Shown here: positions 54,985 through 62,655 of the stretch, piece by piece
Position numbering within the stretch: position 1 is the first letter of the stretch
Layout of the letters: each line of letters opens with the position of its first letter
Source: Akkermansia sp.
GTDB taxonomy: Bacteria; Verrucomicrobiota; Verrucomicrobiia; Verrucomicrobiales; Akkermansiaceae
Assembly (NCBI GenBank): GCA_017398765.1
Contig: JAFQEY010000093.1
Location: 1 to 64,000, forward strand
Direction: 5' to 3'
Length of the DNA stretch: 64,000 nt
Program-made: the position numbers and the translations under genes
Notes under the pieces: model-generated
Seen by the model: only the letters and a program-made list of their open reading frames with translations
Told to the model about the DNA's origin: nothing
Databases searched by the model: none

Positions 54985-56027
54985 TCCAGTATTCCTCTTA
55001 AGATTATGTCAGGTTCACACGCCAGAATCTCCTCCTCCCGGAACTTGCACTCGCGTTTCAGATAGTCTCCCGGCACCATTGGTGCAGGACCACCACCCAG
55101 TATAGGTGCAATGTCCTGCACCCATTCATTCACGAGTCCTTCTTCCAGAAAATGCCGCAACAGCCTGCCGCCGCATTCCAGCAGAAGATTCACGATGCCG
55201 TACTTGCTGTATAGCTCCCCCAGCATCTCCCGAAAATCAGACACATTCTCCAGTATAATCGTTCGATCTGCATACTCATCTGTCAGCAGTTGACAGTCGC
55301 GGGGGATACTGTTGCGGTCACGAGTCATCACAATGCGGTACGGCTGTTTCTTGCGGGGAGACGGTGCCTGCAGCGGCGTGCGAATCGTCAGTGCCGGGTC
55401 ATCTATGCGTACTGTACCGCCGCCCACTAATATGGCATCACTCTCCGCGCGCAGTTGGTGTGCATTGCGCAGTGCCTTTGGGCTGGACAGCCAGCGGTCA
55501 TCGCGGCGCGTCATGCGCCCATCCATCGTGGTAGCCACCTTTGCCAGTACCCAGGGGCTGCGATGTTTGACAGACCATACCCAGGGCCGCACCAGGATTT
55601 CACATACCTCTCCGCACACGCCATGCACTACTTCTATACCGTGGGCGCGTAATATCTCATCTGCACGCCCACGGTGGCGATCATCGGGGTCTACCGCACC
55701 GTAAATGACTTTGCTGATACCGGCCTCTATAATGGCTTCCGTGCAAGGTGGCGTGCGCCCATAGCTCGAACAAGGCTCAAGTGTCACATAAAGTGTAGAG
55801 CCCTTCAGCCATTGTCCGTTACCTTTCCATTTGGCATTTTCTATGGCTCGGCGTTCAGCATGCTGTTCTCCCGCTATCTCGTGATAACCTTCCCCCAGTA
55901 TAAAACCATCCCGCACAATAACCGCCCCTACGGGCGGATTAGGGCTGGTGGTACCCACACCACGGCGAGCCAGATCTACGGCTCGCATCATCCAAAGATA
56001 ATCCTGATTGGGAGATAAATCGTCCAT
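54981..56027 (-). CDS. ribD: Bifunctional riboflavin biosynthesis deaminase/reductase
   Basis: A 348-residue enzyme for the second and third steps of riboflavin synthesis from GTP. The N-terminal deaminase domain binds zinc through HAE (His56) and the PCSSYGRTPPC pair (Cys86 and Cys95). The C-terminal reductase domain (about 150-345) holds VATTMDGRM and ILVGGGTVRIDDP. Length is normal. Its promoter leaves about 6 nt before the ATG, so the mRNA looks leaderless. It lies immediately left of the candidate replication origin and is coupled to the phosphoesterase gene. Confidence 0.95.
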   Translation of the reverse strand: MDDLSPNQDYLWMMRAVDLARRGVGTTSPNPPVGAVIVRDGFILGEGYHEIAGEQHAERRAIENAKWKGNGQWLKGSTLYVTLEPCSSYGRTPPCTEAIIEAGISKVIYGAVDPDDRHRGRADEILRAHGIEVVHGVCGEVCEILVRPWVWSVKHRSPWVLAKVATTMDGRMTRRDDRWLSSPKALRNAHQLRAESDAILVGGGTVRIDDPALTIRTPLQAPSPRKKQPYRIVMTRDRNSIPRDCQLLTDEYADRTIILENVSDFREMLGELYSKYGIVNLLLECGGRLLRHFLEEGLVNEWVQDIAPILGGGPAPMVPGDYLKRECKFREEEILACEPDIILRGILE

Positions 56028-56033
56028 GAGCTC

Positions 56034-56061
56034 ATTCTATCATCTTGTTTCGCTATGTCAA
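56034..56061 (-). promoter_or_regulatory. Promoter of ribD (leaderless)
   Basis: On the minus strand, TTGACA (56056-56061), 16-bp spacer, TAGAAT (56034-56039). Six nt separate the -10 from ATG 56027. No FMN riboswitch is present. Confidence 0.6.
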
Positions 56062-56099
56062 GGTGTGCACGCCTTGCTCAACCCGGCTTCCTTTCTGAT

Positions 56100-56345
56100 G
56101 ACTAATGAAAGATAAAATTTAAATTCATCATCATCAGTTGTGTGAATAAGTTTAATAACTATCCTTATCCCCTTATCAGGAACAATTTATTAAGCTCTAT
56201 ATTTGTTTATAACAAGGTGTATAAATAGCCTCCCCCGTGTGAATAAGAGTTATTCACCGCTTTATTCACGACTTATTCACATACTTATTCACCAAATTTT
56301 GTTAATAAGTAATATAATTTATTTATAATCAATGACTTATATTAG
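56100..56345. other. Candidate chromosomal replication origin (oriC)
   Basis: An intergenic AT-rich block with seven 9-mers like the DnaA box TTATNCACA. Reverse-oriented boxes are at 56141-56149 (TTATTCACA), 56216-56224 (TTATACACC) and 56238-56246 (TTATTCACA). Forward boxes are at 56250-56258 (TTATTCACC), 56262-56270 (TTATTCACG), 56273-56281 (TTATTCACA) and 56285-56293 (TTATTCACC). The forward boxes repeat every 11-12 bp, one helical turn, as in DnaA filament sites. The A/T-only stretch at about 56295-56345 could be the unwinding element. Four parS-like sites lie 0.8-4.3 kb to the right. No dnaA or dnaN gene is adjacent in the window. Confidence 0.7.
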
Positions 56346-57003
56346 AAATAGAATCGTCATCAATGATTAAATCACGGAAGAAAAGCACAGGTGCCATGAT
56401 AGGCATGGAAACATTATAGATAACTGTACCTGGAAAATCCACACAAACCAGAGCCAGTTTACTCAATATCCTGGTACCGACACCGGGTTGACGTATGGGT
56501 GCGCCATTGGGGGCTATATATGCTATATTCCCCTGCTCTGTCTTGATTTCTGCATATACCCGGTGCTGCATGCTCTCCGGAAGCTCAGATACTACACTTG
56601 AGTAGTTCGACCTCAGTTCATCAGACAAGGTTTCCAAACTGGCATAACCGTCTGTACGACGTAATACGTCGGCTGTTCCCTTTGAAATTCTAATATATTG
56701 ATAATCAGTGTAATAAGATAGTGGTTTAACTGTCCCGAAGGTCAGCTTGCGGCTATTATCCAACATGATTGAGTCATGCACAAAGGGACGAATTTTTCGT
56801 ACATCTATTTTTCGTACTTTCACATACCAATTTCCTTGTGATGAATATAAACTTAAAGGAAGTTCCACGGCAAACCCATTATATGTTGTTGCATTTTCCT
56901 CTATCTGTTTATTGAATTGTGTATACGCACAGGAACTGATGCTTGTCGGTAATGTTAGTAAAACCGTGAACGAAAAAATTGAACGTAATAAGGAAAATTT
57001 CAT
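56329..57003 (-). CDS. Hypothetical lipoprotein
   Basis: A 224-residue lipoprotein (lipobox SISSC, Cys25). The mature part begins AYTQFNKQIEENATTYNGFAVELPLSLY and ends with a hydrophobic stretch (FPGTVIYNVSMPIMAPVLFFRDLIIDDD). No family recognised; the overall plan recalls small YceK-like lipoproteins. It is AT-rich compared with most of the window. The start at 57003 is set by a promoter whose -10 ends 7 nt upstream; the longer open frame to 57096 runs across the promoter. It borders the oriC candidate. Confidence 0.7.
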   Translation of the reverse strand: MKFSLLRSIFSFTVLLTLPTSISSCAYTQFNKQIEENATTYNGFAVELPLSLYSSQGNWYVKVRKIDVRKIRPFVHDSIMLDNSRKLTFGTVKPLSYYTDYQYIRISKGTADVLRRTDGYASLETLSDELRSNYSSVVSELPESMQHRVYAEIKTEQGNIAYIAPNGAPIRQPGVGTRILSKLALVCVDFPGTVIYNVSMPIMAPVLFFRDLIIDDDSISNISH

Positions 57004-57010
57004 ATTAGGA

Positions 57011-57039
57011 AATATAGCATATTTTACTTTTGTAGTCAA
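57011..57039 (-). promoter_or_regulatory. Promoter of the 57.0-kb lipoprotein (leaderless)
   Basis: On the minus strand, TTGACT (57034-57039), 17-bp spacer, TATATT (57011-57016), 7 nt before the ATG. Confidence 0.65.
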
Positions 57040-57086
57040 CCGCTTAATCGTAATAATTTTGTTGACAATGATAATATGTAGAAAAT

Positions 57087-57102
57087 TGTTCCACATGGAA
57101 CA
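57087..57102. other. parS-like site 1
   Basis: TGTTCCACATGGAACA: perfect 7-bp arms TGTTCCA/TGGAACA around CA. The usual parS has CG at the centre (TGTTNCACGTGNAACA). Confidence 0.65.
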
Positions 57103-57195
57103 CTGAGATTTATTCGAGCAAACAGGAATAAAATCTTACCCCTGCCCTGCCCCCAAACTCACGCAGCATCAGGAAACAGGTAAATCAAACATAAC

Positions 57196-57227
57196 GGGCT
57201 ACGTAGTCAATCAAACTATCGTAGCCC
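57196..57227 (-). terminator. Hairpin after the TPR-like gene
   Basis: GGGCTACG and CGTAGCCC arms, about 40 bp past the minus-strand stop at 57268. Confidence 0.5.
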
Positions 57228-57267
57228 TGAGAATAATGATGATGCGCCTGACAAGGAGCACTATTAC

Positions 57268-58677
57268 TTACTTGTCTCTGAAAAGCATGGGCGGCAACAT
57301 ACGCAGCTGGAGTGGATTCTTCAATCCCTGCTCAAGTTTTTCGTTCCATATAGAAGAAGAATCCTTGTACAAAAGAGCACGCGCGTATGCAAGAGACATT
57401 TCTGCGCAATCCAGTGCTCTGCGGTAGCACATAAGATATGTCATGCTTTTCTGAGAAAATTGAGAACGTGAATCGCGAAGCTGCTCATAGTGATGCTCAG
57501 CCTTTTGTAAAACATCAAGTGCTTTTTCTCTGCGCTTGGAATGATGCAGTACCCTGACTTGTAAAACTGATTTCAGGCATTCTCCAAAATGATAAGCTAG
57601 CTGGTCATCAAGAAATGTTTCATGTGGAACATTGCATTGAGAAGCTTTGCGAACTTCTTTTGCTGAGGGAACTTTGCTGCGAAGAATTAAAGCACGCATG
57701 GGTAGAGTCATTACTTCCCAGCGGTACAAGATATCTGCGCGAGCAATGGACTCACGTTTCAGTGTCTGCTTGTAAAGAGTGTTCTCATTTTGCCGTACAG
57801 TACTCAGATATAAATCTGCACGAATAAGTTCGTATGCATCCTCCGGTGGTATAGCGTATGCGTCAAGGTGTTGGGTAAGTACAGAGTGTTCCTCATGGAG
57901 AAGCTTTTCAGCTGTTCCCAAATCATTGCTTCTAAAATGTAGATGAGCTGCCAGATGCAGTGCCATGGGGTGACGTTCCAATTGTTCTGCACTCATCAGC
58001 GAGAGCTTTAAGATATCGGTCGGTATTTCCTGCTTTGATTCATATCCTTGGCAATAAAGAAATGCGCAGAGCGGATGTTTCGGATTCCGTTCGTACAGTT
58101 CCTTTGCCATAGGAATGGCAGATTCCTCATGGGCGGCATGTCTTAAGGCAATGGCCCAGCAGCCTGATAATATATCAGCACGGTAAAGTTTACTCCGCTG
58201 TTCAAAATCAGTTGCTGCTCCTTTGACATCTCCTGAAATCAATTTCAGAAATGTTTCCACGTAGAATATTTCCTGTGGTGTTGCCATGTACTCTGCGCTA
58301 TTGATGATATTGGTCAGCTGCTTCAGCAACTGGGAGTACTCAGCGTGGTTGTGGTATTCGAGCAACATAAGACCACAGAGTGCTAATGCGGCGTTTGGTT
58401 CCTGTTGTAATGCCTGGCGAAATCGCATGCGAGCAAGCGAGTCATAGCCGAGCAGTGTATCCTGCAATCCTAAATTGACAAGACGTGAAACTTCCATGTT
58501 TTCTGTGGCGAGAATAATGGATTCAACGGCTTCTTCATTGCGTTGCAGAGGAAGGGCAGGGGAGTTACATTGATTGTTTTGCCCATAAAGCAGCTCTGCG
58601 CCGCCGGTCATCATGACCGAAGCGACGCAGAGTACAACAAACTTTTGTTCCATGTGGAACAGCCGGTTCGTTTTCAT
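57268..58677 (-). CDS. Secreted TPR-like helical protein
   Basis: A 469-residue protein with an N-terminal signal (hydrophobic FVVLCVASVMMTGGAELLYGQ). The body is helical with TPR-like spacing; one clear unit is LGLQDTLLGYDSLARMRFRQALQQEPNAALA (about 70-100). It may be a periplasmic or outer-membrane scaffold. The gene starts 5 bp after the argS stop, so it is probably co-transcribed with argS. Two parS-like sites lie inside its coding sequence (57616-57631 and 58646-58661). A later start at 58653 would shorten the signal. Confidence 0.72.
   Translation of the reverse strand: MKTNRLFHMEQKFVVLCVASVMMTGGAELLYGQNNQCNSPALPLQRNEEAVESIILATENMEVSRLVNLGLQDTLLGYDSLARMRFRQALQQEPNAALALCGLMLLEYHNHAEYSQLLKQLTNIINSAEYMATPQEIFYVETFLKLISGDVKGAATDFEQRSKLYRADILSGCWAIALRHAAHEESAIPMAKELYERNPKHPLCAFLYCQGYESKQEIPTDILKLSLMSAEQLERHPMALHLAAHLHFRSNDLGTAEKLLHEEHSVLTQHLDAYAIPPEDAYELIRADLYLSTVRQNENTLYKQTLKRESIARADILYRWEVMTLPMRALILRSKVPSAKEVRKASQCNVPHETFLDDQLAYHFGECLKSVLQVRVLHHSKRREKALDVLQKAEHHYEQLRDSRSQFSQKSMTYLMCYRRALDCAEMSLAYARALLYKDSSSIWNEKLEQGLKNPLQLRMLPPMLFRDK
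57616..57631. other. parS-like site 2
   Basis: TGTTTCATGTGGAACA, inside the TPR-like gene. One arm base differs from sites 1, 3 and 4, matching the T found in the common TGTTTCAC form. Confidence 0.55.
58646..58661. other. parS-like site 3
   Basis: TGTTCCATGTGGAACA, the reverse complement of site 1, within the first codons of the TPR-like gene. Confidence 0.65.
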
Positions 58678-58682
58678 ATTGT

Positions 58683-60437
58683 TTACATTCGTTCTGGCAT
58701 TGTAATACCGAAGAGACCCATTCCGTGTTTGAGGACACTTGCCGTCAAATCACAGAGTGCGAGTCGAGTTTCACGTGTTTCACCTTCGCTCTTGAGAACA
58801 GGGCAGGCTTCATAGAAACTGTGGAAGGCGCGTGCCAAATCATACAGGTAGGAAGCCAGCAGATTGGGGCGGCAATCATCCAGTGTGGAGGGGACCACTT
58901 CACCATATCTGACCAGCATGCGTGTCAGATGAATTTCAGTATCTTCTTTAATTGTAAGTCTTTGAGGCTTAATGAATTCCGAATCAATTTTACGGAAGAT
59001 GGAACGAACGCGAACGTAAGAATTCTGGAGGTAGGGAGCAGTGTCACCGGTGAGTGCCAGCATCTTATCCCAGTCGAAAATGTAGTCGCTCATGCGGTTC
59101 TGAGAAAGTTCGGCAAACTTGATGGCACCGATACCGACGGCCTGAGAGACGGCTGCTTTTTCGTCCTCCGGCATATCCGGGCTCTTTTCTTCAATGACCT
59201 TGGCGGCGCGGTAAACGGCTTCATCAATTACATCCTGAAGGCTCACGGTATCACCTGAACGTGTTTTGAAGGGGCGTCTGTCCTTACCCAGAATGGAGCC
59301 GAAAGCAACGTGGCGGAAGTCACCACTGACGCCGCGCATGCGTTCAATATCGAAAATTTGTTTGAAATGTTTTTCCTGCGGGGCACCCACCACGTACCAG
59401 ATGGAATCTGCGTTGAAATGAGTGGTGCGGTAGTCGAGTGTGGCCAGGTCTGTCGTTGCATAGAGGAAGCCACCGTCTGCCTTGCGTATGATGGCAGGTA
59501 CAGGCACCCATTCACCGTCTTTTTGCACCAGGAAGGGGTCGTTCTGGGGCTTGTGGAAACCATCTGAGAACACGCAGATGGCACCGTCGCTCTCACGGGC
59601 AATACCCTTGGCAATGAGGTCTTCTACAAGCGGTGCCAAGGCATCGTTGTAGGCACTTTCACCCAACCAGTGGTCAAATGATATATCCAATTGACTATAA
59701 ATCTTTTCCAGACCAATCTTAGTGACCTCGATACAGCGTTTCCAGATGGTGAGATTTTCCTCATCTCCGCTTTGGAGTTTCACCAGTTCTGCTTTGCAGA
59801 CAGGGAGCAGGGAAGCATCTTCCTTACAGCGGGCGTTGACCTCTTTGTAGACAGAAAGCAGAGCTTCGATGGGGTCTTTGTCCAGCTCGTCCTGGTTCAG
59901 GATATTTTTCCACCCCCAGAGAATCATACCGAACTGAGTACCCCAGTCACCAATGTGGTTGTCTGTAATCACGGTGTGACCCAGGAAGCGTGCAAGGCGG
60001 CCGAGGGTGTCACCAATGATGGTGGAGCGGATATGGCCCACGTGCATGGGTTTTGCAACATTCGGGGCAGAGAAGTCGATGACCAGTGTTTTGGGTTGTT
60101 CCGTTTTGGCAACTCCCAAGCGTTCATCGTTCATCATGGCTTCCGCCTTGCGGGCAAAAAACTCCGGTTTGATACGGAAATTGATGAAACCGGGACCCGC
60201 GATTTCAAGTGTAGCGGCTTCGGATTCACCGAATGCCTCTACCACCTGAGAGGCTAGAGCGCGGGGATTACTGCGCACCTGTTTGGCGAGCATCATGGCT
60301 GCATTGCTCTGGTAGTCACCAAAGCGTAAATCTTGAGAAGGAGTCACCGCAGGCACAAAGCCCTCAGGGAGGGTATCTCCCAATACGTTGCCAAGTGCTG
60401 CCGTGAGTTGTTTTGTTAATATCTGCGGTATTGTCAT
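58683..60437 (-). CDS. argS: Arginine-tRNA ligase
   Basis: A 584-residue class I synthetase. It has the N-terminal Arg-tRNA additional domain (about 1-85), the HIGH-type signature PMHVGHIRS, the region FKTRSGDTVSLQDVIDEA that replaces KMSK in most ArgRS, and the C-terminal DALR anticodon-binding domain. Length is normal. The start at 60437 fits the promoter at 60450-60478, which overlaps an upstream in-frame ATG at 60458. Confidence 0.95.
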   Translation of the reverse strand: MTIPQILTKQLTAALGNVLGDTLPEGFVPAVTPSQDLRFGDYQSNAAMMLAKQVRSNPRALASQVVEAFGESEAATLEIAGPGFINFRIKPEFFARKAEAMMNDERLGVAKTEQPKTLVIDFSAPNVAKPMHVGHIRSTIIGDTLGRLARFLGHTVITDNHIGDWGTQFGMILWGWKNILNQDELDKDPIEALLSVYKEVNARCKEDASLLPVCKAELVKLQSGDEENLTIWKRCIEVTKIGLEKIYSQLDISFDHWLGESAYNDALAPLVEDLIAKGIARESDGAICVFSDGFHKPQNDPFLVQKDGEWVPVPAIIRKADGGFLYATTDLATLDYRTTHFNADSIWYVVGAPQEKHFKQIFDIERMRGVSGDFRHVAFGSILGKDRRPFKTRSGDTVSLQDVIDEAVYRAAKVIEEKSPDMPEDEKAAVSQAVGIGAIKFAELSQNRMSDYIFDWDKMLALTGDTAPYLQNSYVRVRSIFRKIDSEFIKPQRLTIKEDTEIHLTRMLVRYGEVVPSTLDDCRPNLLASYLYDLARAFHSFYEACPVLKSEGETRETRLALCDLTASVLKHGMGLFGITMPERM

Positions 60438-60449
60438 GTTTCTGCGGCA

Positions 60450-60478
60450 GTTATACACATTTCTTTACCTTTTGTCAA
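60450..60478 (-). promoter_or_regulatory. Promoter of argS
   Basis: On the minus strand, TTGACA (60473-60478), 17-bp spacer, TATAAC (60450-60455). It has a consensus -35 and spacing. Confidence 0.7.
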
Positions 60479-60559
60479 TTTTTTATCGTGCTTGCGCGCG
60501 CGCATTACTTTCATTGAAACATTGAAAACTGAGTGTTTTGATATGATAAATAAGAGAAA

Positions 60560-60575
60560 TGTTCCACATGGAACA
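60560..60575. other. parS-like site 4
   Basis: TGTTCCACATGGAACA, identical to site 1, in the intergenic region between argS and the small RNA. Confidence 0.65.
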
Positions 60576-60615
60576 AACATAATCCAACAGTTGTAAAAGA
60601 TGTGTCAAAATTGAC

Positions 60616-60644
60616 TTGTCAGGGCAGCTGATGTGTGGTATATA
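60616..60644 (+). promoter_or_regulatory. Promoter of the small RNA
   Basis: TTGTCA (60616-60621), 17-bp spacer, TATATA (60639-60644). The expected start is about 60651. Confidence 0.6.
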
Positions 60645-60650
60645 AATCAC

Positions 60651-60838
60651 CAGCTGCTGTGCTCGTGACGCGTGGTTCTATAAGGCCCGGACCGATGTAA
60701 ATATATAAGGGGCACCAAGTACGAGGGGTTTTATGTTCCGTCCAATGGATACCTCAGCGACCCCCACTCCGCACCCACCTGACAAATGGGAACGTGGCTT
60801 CTCATACCACCGACGGCACAGCGGTGCTACTTTATTTT
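60651..60838 (+). ncRNA. Structured small RNA candidate (6S-like in size and plan)
   Basis: A non-coding stretch of about 188 nt with its own promoter. Its ends pair in a long closing stem: CTGCTGTGC (60654-60662) with GCACAGCGG (60816-60824, one G-U pair), then CGT with ACG, then GTGGT with ACCAC (60806-60810). A T-rich stretch (CTTTATTTTG) follows the 3' arm. The length, the end-to-end stem and the looped interior fit 6S RNA, but I do not recognise conserved 6S sequence. RNase P, tmRNA and SRP landmarks are absent. Confidence 0.45.
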
Positions 60839-60854
60839 GTGTCAGACTGATAGC

Positions 60855-60883
60855 TTGACATCGTGCGGGTGAGATAGGATAAT
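60855..60883 (+). promoter_or_regulatory. Promoter of the DUF805 gene array
   Basis: TTGACA (60855-60860), 17-bp spacer, GATAAT (60878-60883), 13 nt before ATG 60897. Confidence 0.7.
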
Positions 60884-60896
60884 AACGCAGTATTTT

Positions 60897-61982
60897 ATGG
60901 GAAACGCACAATATTACTATCTTGATGATTCCAACAGACCCCAGGGACCTTTTACGGTGGAACAGCTGGCGGCATTGATGTTATCCGGCACGGTGACTCA
61001 GGAGACAAAGGTGGCAGCCGCCGGAGACTCTAATTGGAAACCCGTGAGTGAACAAACATGGTTTGAAAATGGACAGGTGAAGAACGGGGCAGGGGAATCA
61101 GTCGGTTTTGCACGCGGTGGAGTGGGGGTGGAGCCCGGGGCTTGTCCCAAATGCGGCAAAGAGCTGACCGGTTGGTCTGTTCCGTTGAAGTGTCCGCACT
61201 GCGGATATCAGCTCCGACCAAACGGAGAAAGTTTCTGGGCAAACATGCTGTATGCCGGGCGGCAGTTGTTCACGCTTCGCGGGCGAGCAACCCGCAAGGA
61301 GTATTGGGCATTTACCGTGGGGATGATTCCCATCTTCTTGCTTTGGCTTTTTCTGTTGGCTGTCGGTTTAGCTATCTTTTTAATGGAATTGGATTTTGAT
61401 TCTGAAAGTGAAATTGAGTTACTGTTCAGCGTGTGGCCAAAGTTCGGCATGCTGATGGTTGTGACTTACGGAATCCTCTGCATTCCCTGTTTTTTTCTGT
61501 TGGGTCGGCGTTTGCATGATTTAGGCAAGTCAGCCTGGTGGTCGGGTCTGATGATGCTCATATCCGTAGCCGGCATGTATATGTGTATACCTGCCATGGA
61601 GGAAATAAGAATGTCCATGGAGAAGCCTCTTCAGGAGATGACATCAGAGTTCATCGAGAACCAGACAGCAGCTGCTGAGGCGGCACAGCGCCTGGCCGCC
61701 GCAGCACGTGAGAAGGGAGATGAAGCACTGGCACGTGAGATAGAAGAAAAAAACATGAAAGATGCTGAACTTGCCGGTGTCAACTTTGAGAAGAAAATAG
61801 ATAATCTCTTTTACAAAGTAGAGCATAATACGACAGCACAGCTTACCACATTCTCAGTGGTGTCCGGGCTGCTTTCGCTGGTGAATTCGCTGTGCAGTAT
61901 CATTATACTGGTGCTGGGGTGCATCGACAGCCGGCGTGGACCTAATAAGTATGGTCCTTCTATCAAGTATCCGCGCGGATAA
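60897..61982 (+). CDS. GYF_2 / zinc-ribbon / DUF805 membrane protein 1
   Basis: A 361-residue inner-membrane protein. A GYF_2 domain (about residues 5-55, YYYLDDSNRPQGPFTVEQL) is followed by a zinc ribbon (CPKCGKEL...CPHCGYQL, about 80-103). The DUF805 membrane domain (from about 115) carries RGRATRKEYWAF and RRLHDLGKSAWWSG. A charged Ala/Glu-rich helical insert (about 230-300) sits before the final membrane segment and the ending CIDSRRGPNKYGPS. DUF805 proteins have no firmly established function. It is the first of four consecutive related genes. Confidence 0.82.
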   Translation: MGNAQYYYLDDSNRPQGPFTVEQLAALMLSGTVTQETKVAAAGDSNWKPVSEQTWFENGQVKNGAGESVGFARGGVGVEPGACPKCGKELTGWSVPLKCPHCGYQLRPNGESFWANMLYAGRQLFTLRGRATRKEYWAFTVGMIPIFLLWLFLLAVGLAIFLMELDFDSESEIELLFSVWPKFGMLMVVTYGILCIPCFFLLGRRLHDLGKSAWWSGLMMLISVAGMYMCIPAMEEIRMSMEKPLQEMTSEFIENQTAAAEAAQRLAAAAREKGDEALAREIEEKNMKDAELAGVNFEKKIDNLFYKVEHNTTAQLTTFSVVSGLLSLVNSLCSIIILVLGCIDSRRGPNKYGPSIKYPRG

Positions 61983-61989
61983 CATTTTC

Positions 61990-62655
61990 ATGCCCGAATC
62001 GCTGCCTCAGACTGATGCTTGTGAAACCCGCTGGTACAGCCCGCGGGGCAGGGCAGGGAGGTGGGAGTTCTGGTGCTGGGCAGTCGGGCTCATTCCCCTC
62101 TGTATAGTGGGTATATTCCTGCTGACAGTGGGCTTGGCATGGCCGGTGCTGTGGTATTGCGGCAGCGGTGCAGGGGCTGCTTCGGCAGTGGCAGGAATCA
62201 TAGCCGGTATCGTGGTCATCATTTCCTTTTTTCCCTTCTTTATGATGCTATGCCGCCGCCTGCGTGATGTGGGGCTGAATCCGCTTCTTGCTGTTCTGGT
62301 ATGGGGTATCCTGACGGTAAGCGGCGGTTTGTGGGTATATGCAGGTTTTGAATTCAGCAGCCGGATTCTTGCAGAAGCACGGCCTGTGGCAGAGAAATAT
62401 GATGCCGCTGTAGCGGCAAGTTATCAGAGCCGGAATACGGCTGGCGGAAAAAGCCTGCGGAATGAGGAAAAGCAGGTGTTGCGTGCGTTGGTATACCGAA
62501 TCTTGCAAGAAGAATTTCAAGATAGAAAGGGCTTGTACATACTGCTGAAAGTTTCTGGCCTGGTGAGTGCTTTGTGCTTATTTTCTCTACCCGTTACAGG
62601 GCTGCTTCCTCCGCGTCGACATGCTTCTGAACTAAACAACCCAACTGAATCATGA
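61990..62655 (+). CDS. DUF805 membrane protein 2 (no GYF or zinc ribbon)
   Basis: A 221-residue paralogue reduced to the DUF805 part: SPRGRAGRWEFW corresponds to RGRATRKEYW and CRRLRDVGLNPLLAV to RRLHDLG. The N-terminal GYF and zinc-ribbon modules are missing, and the C-terminal KYGPS motif has degenerated to PPRRHASE. Start 61990 lies 7 bp after the previous stop; an earlier in-frame ATG at 61936 overlaps that gene. It overlaps the next gene by 4 nt (ATGA). Confidence 0.75.
   Translation: MPESLPQTDACETRWYSPRGRAGRWEFWCWAVGLIPLCIVGIFLLTVGLAWPVLWYCGSGAGAASAVAGIIAGIVVIISFFPFFMMLCRRLRDVGLNPLLAVLVWGILTVSGGLWVYAGFEFSSRILAEARPVAEKYDAAVAASYQSRNTAGGKSLRNEEKQVLRALVYRILQEEFQDRKGLYILLKVSGLVSALCLFSLPVTGLLPPRRHASELNNPTES

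Noticed and set aside
55981-56033. FMN riboswitch upstream of ribD
   Set aside because: The promoter leaves almost no leader, so there is no room for a riboswitch.
60651-60838. RNase P RNA, tmRNA or SRP RNA
   Set aside because: The region lacks the conserved RNase P GAGGAAAGTCC block, the tmRNA ends and the SRP GGAA-loop hairpin.
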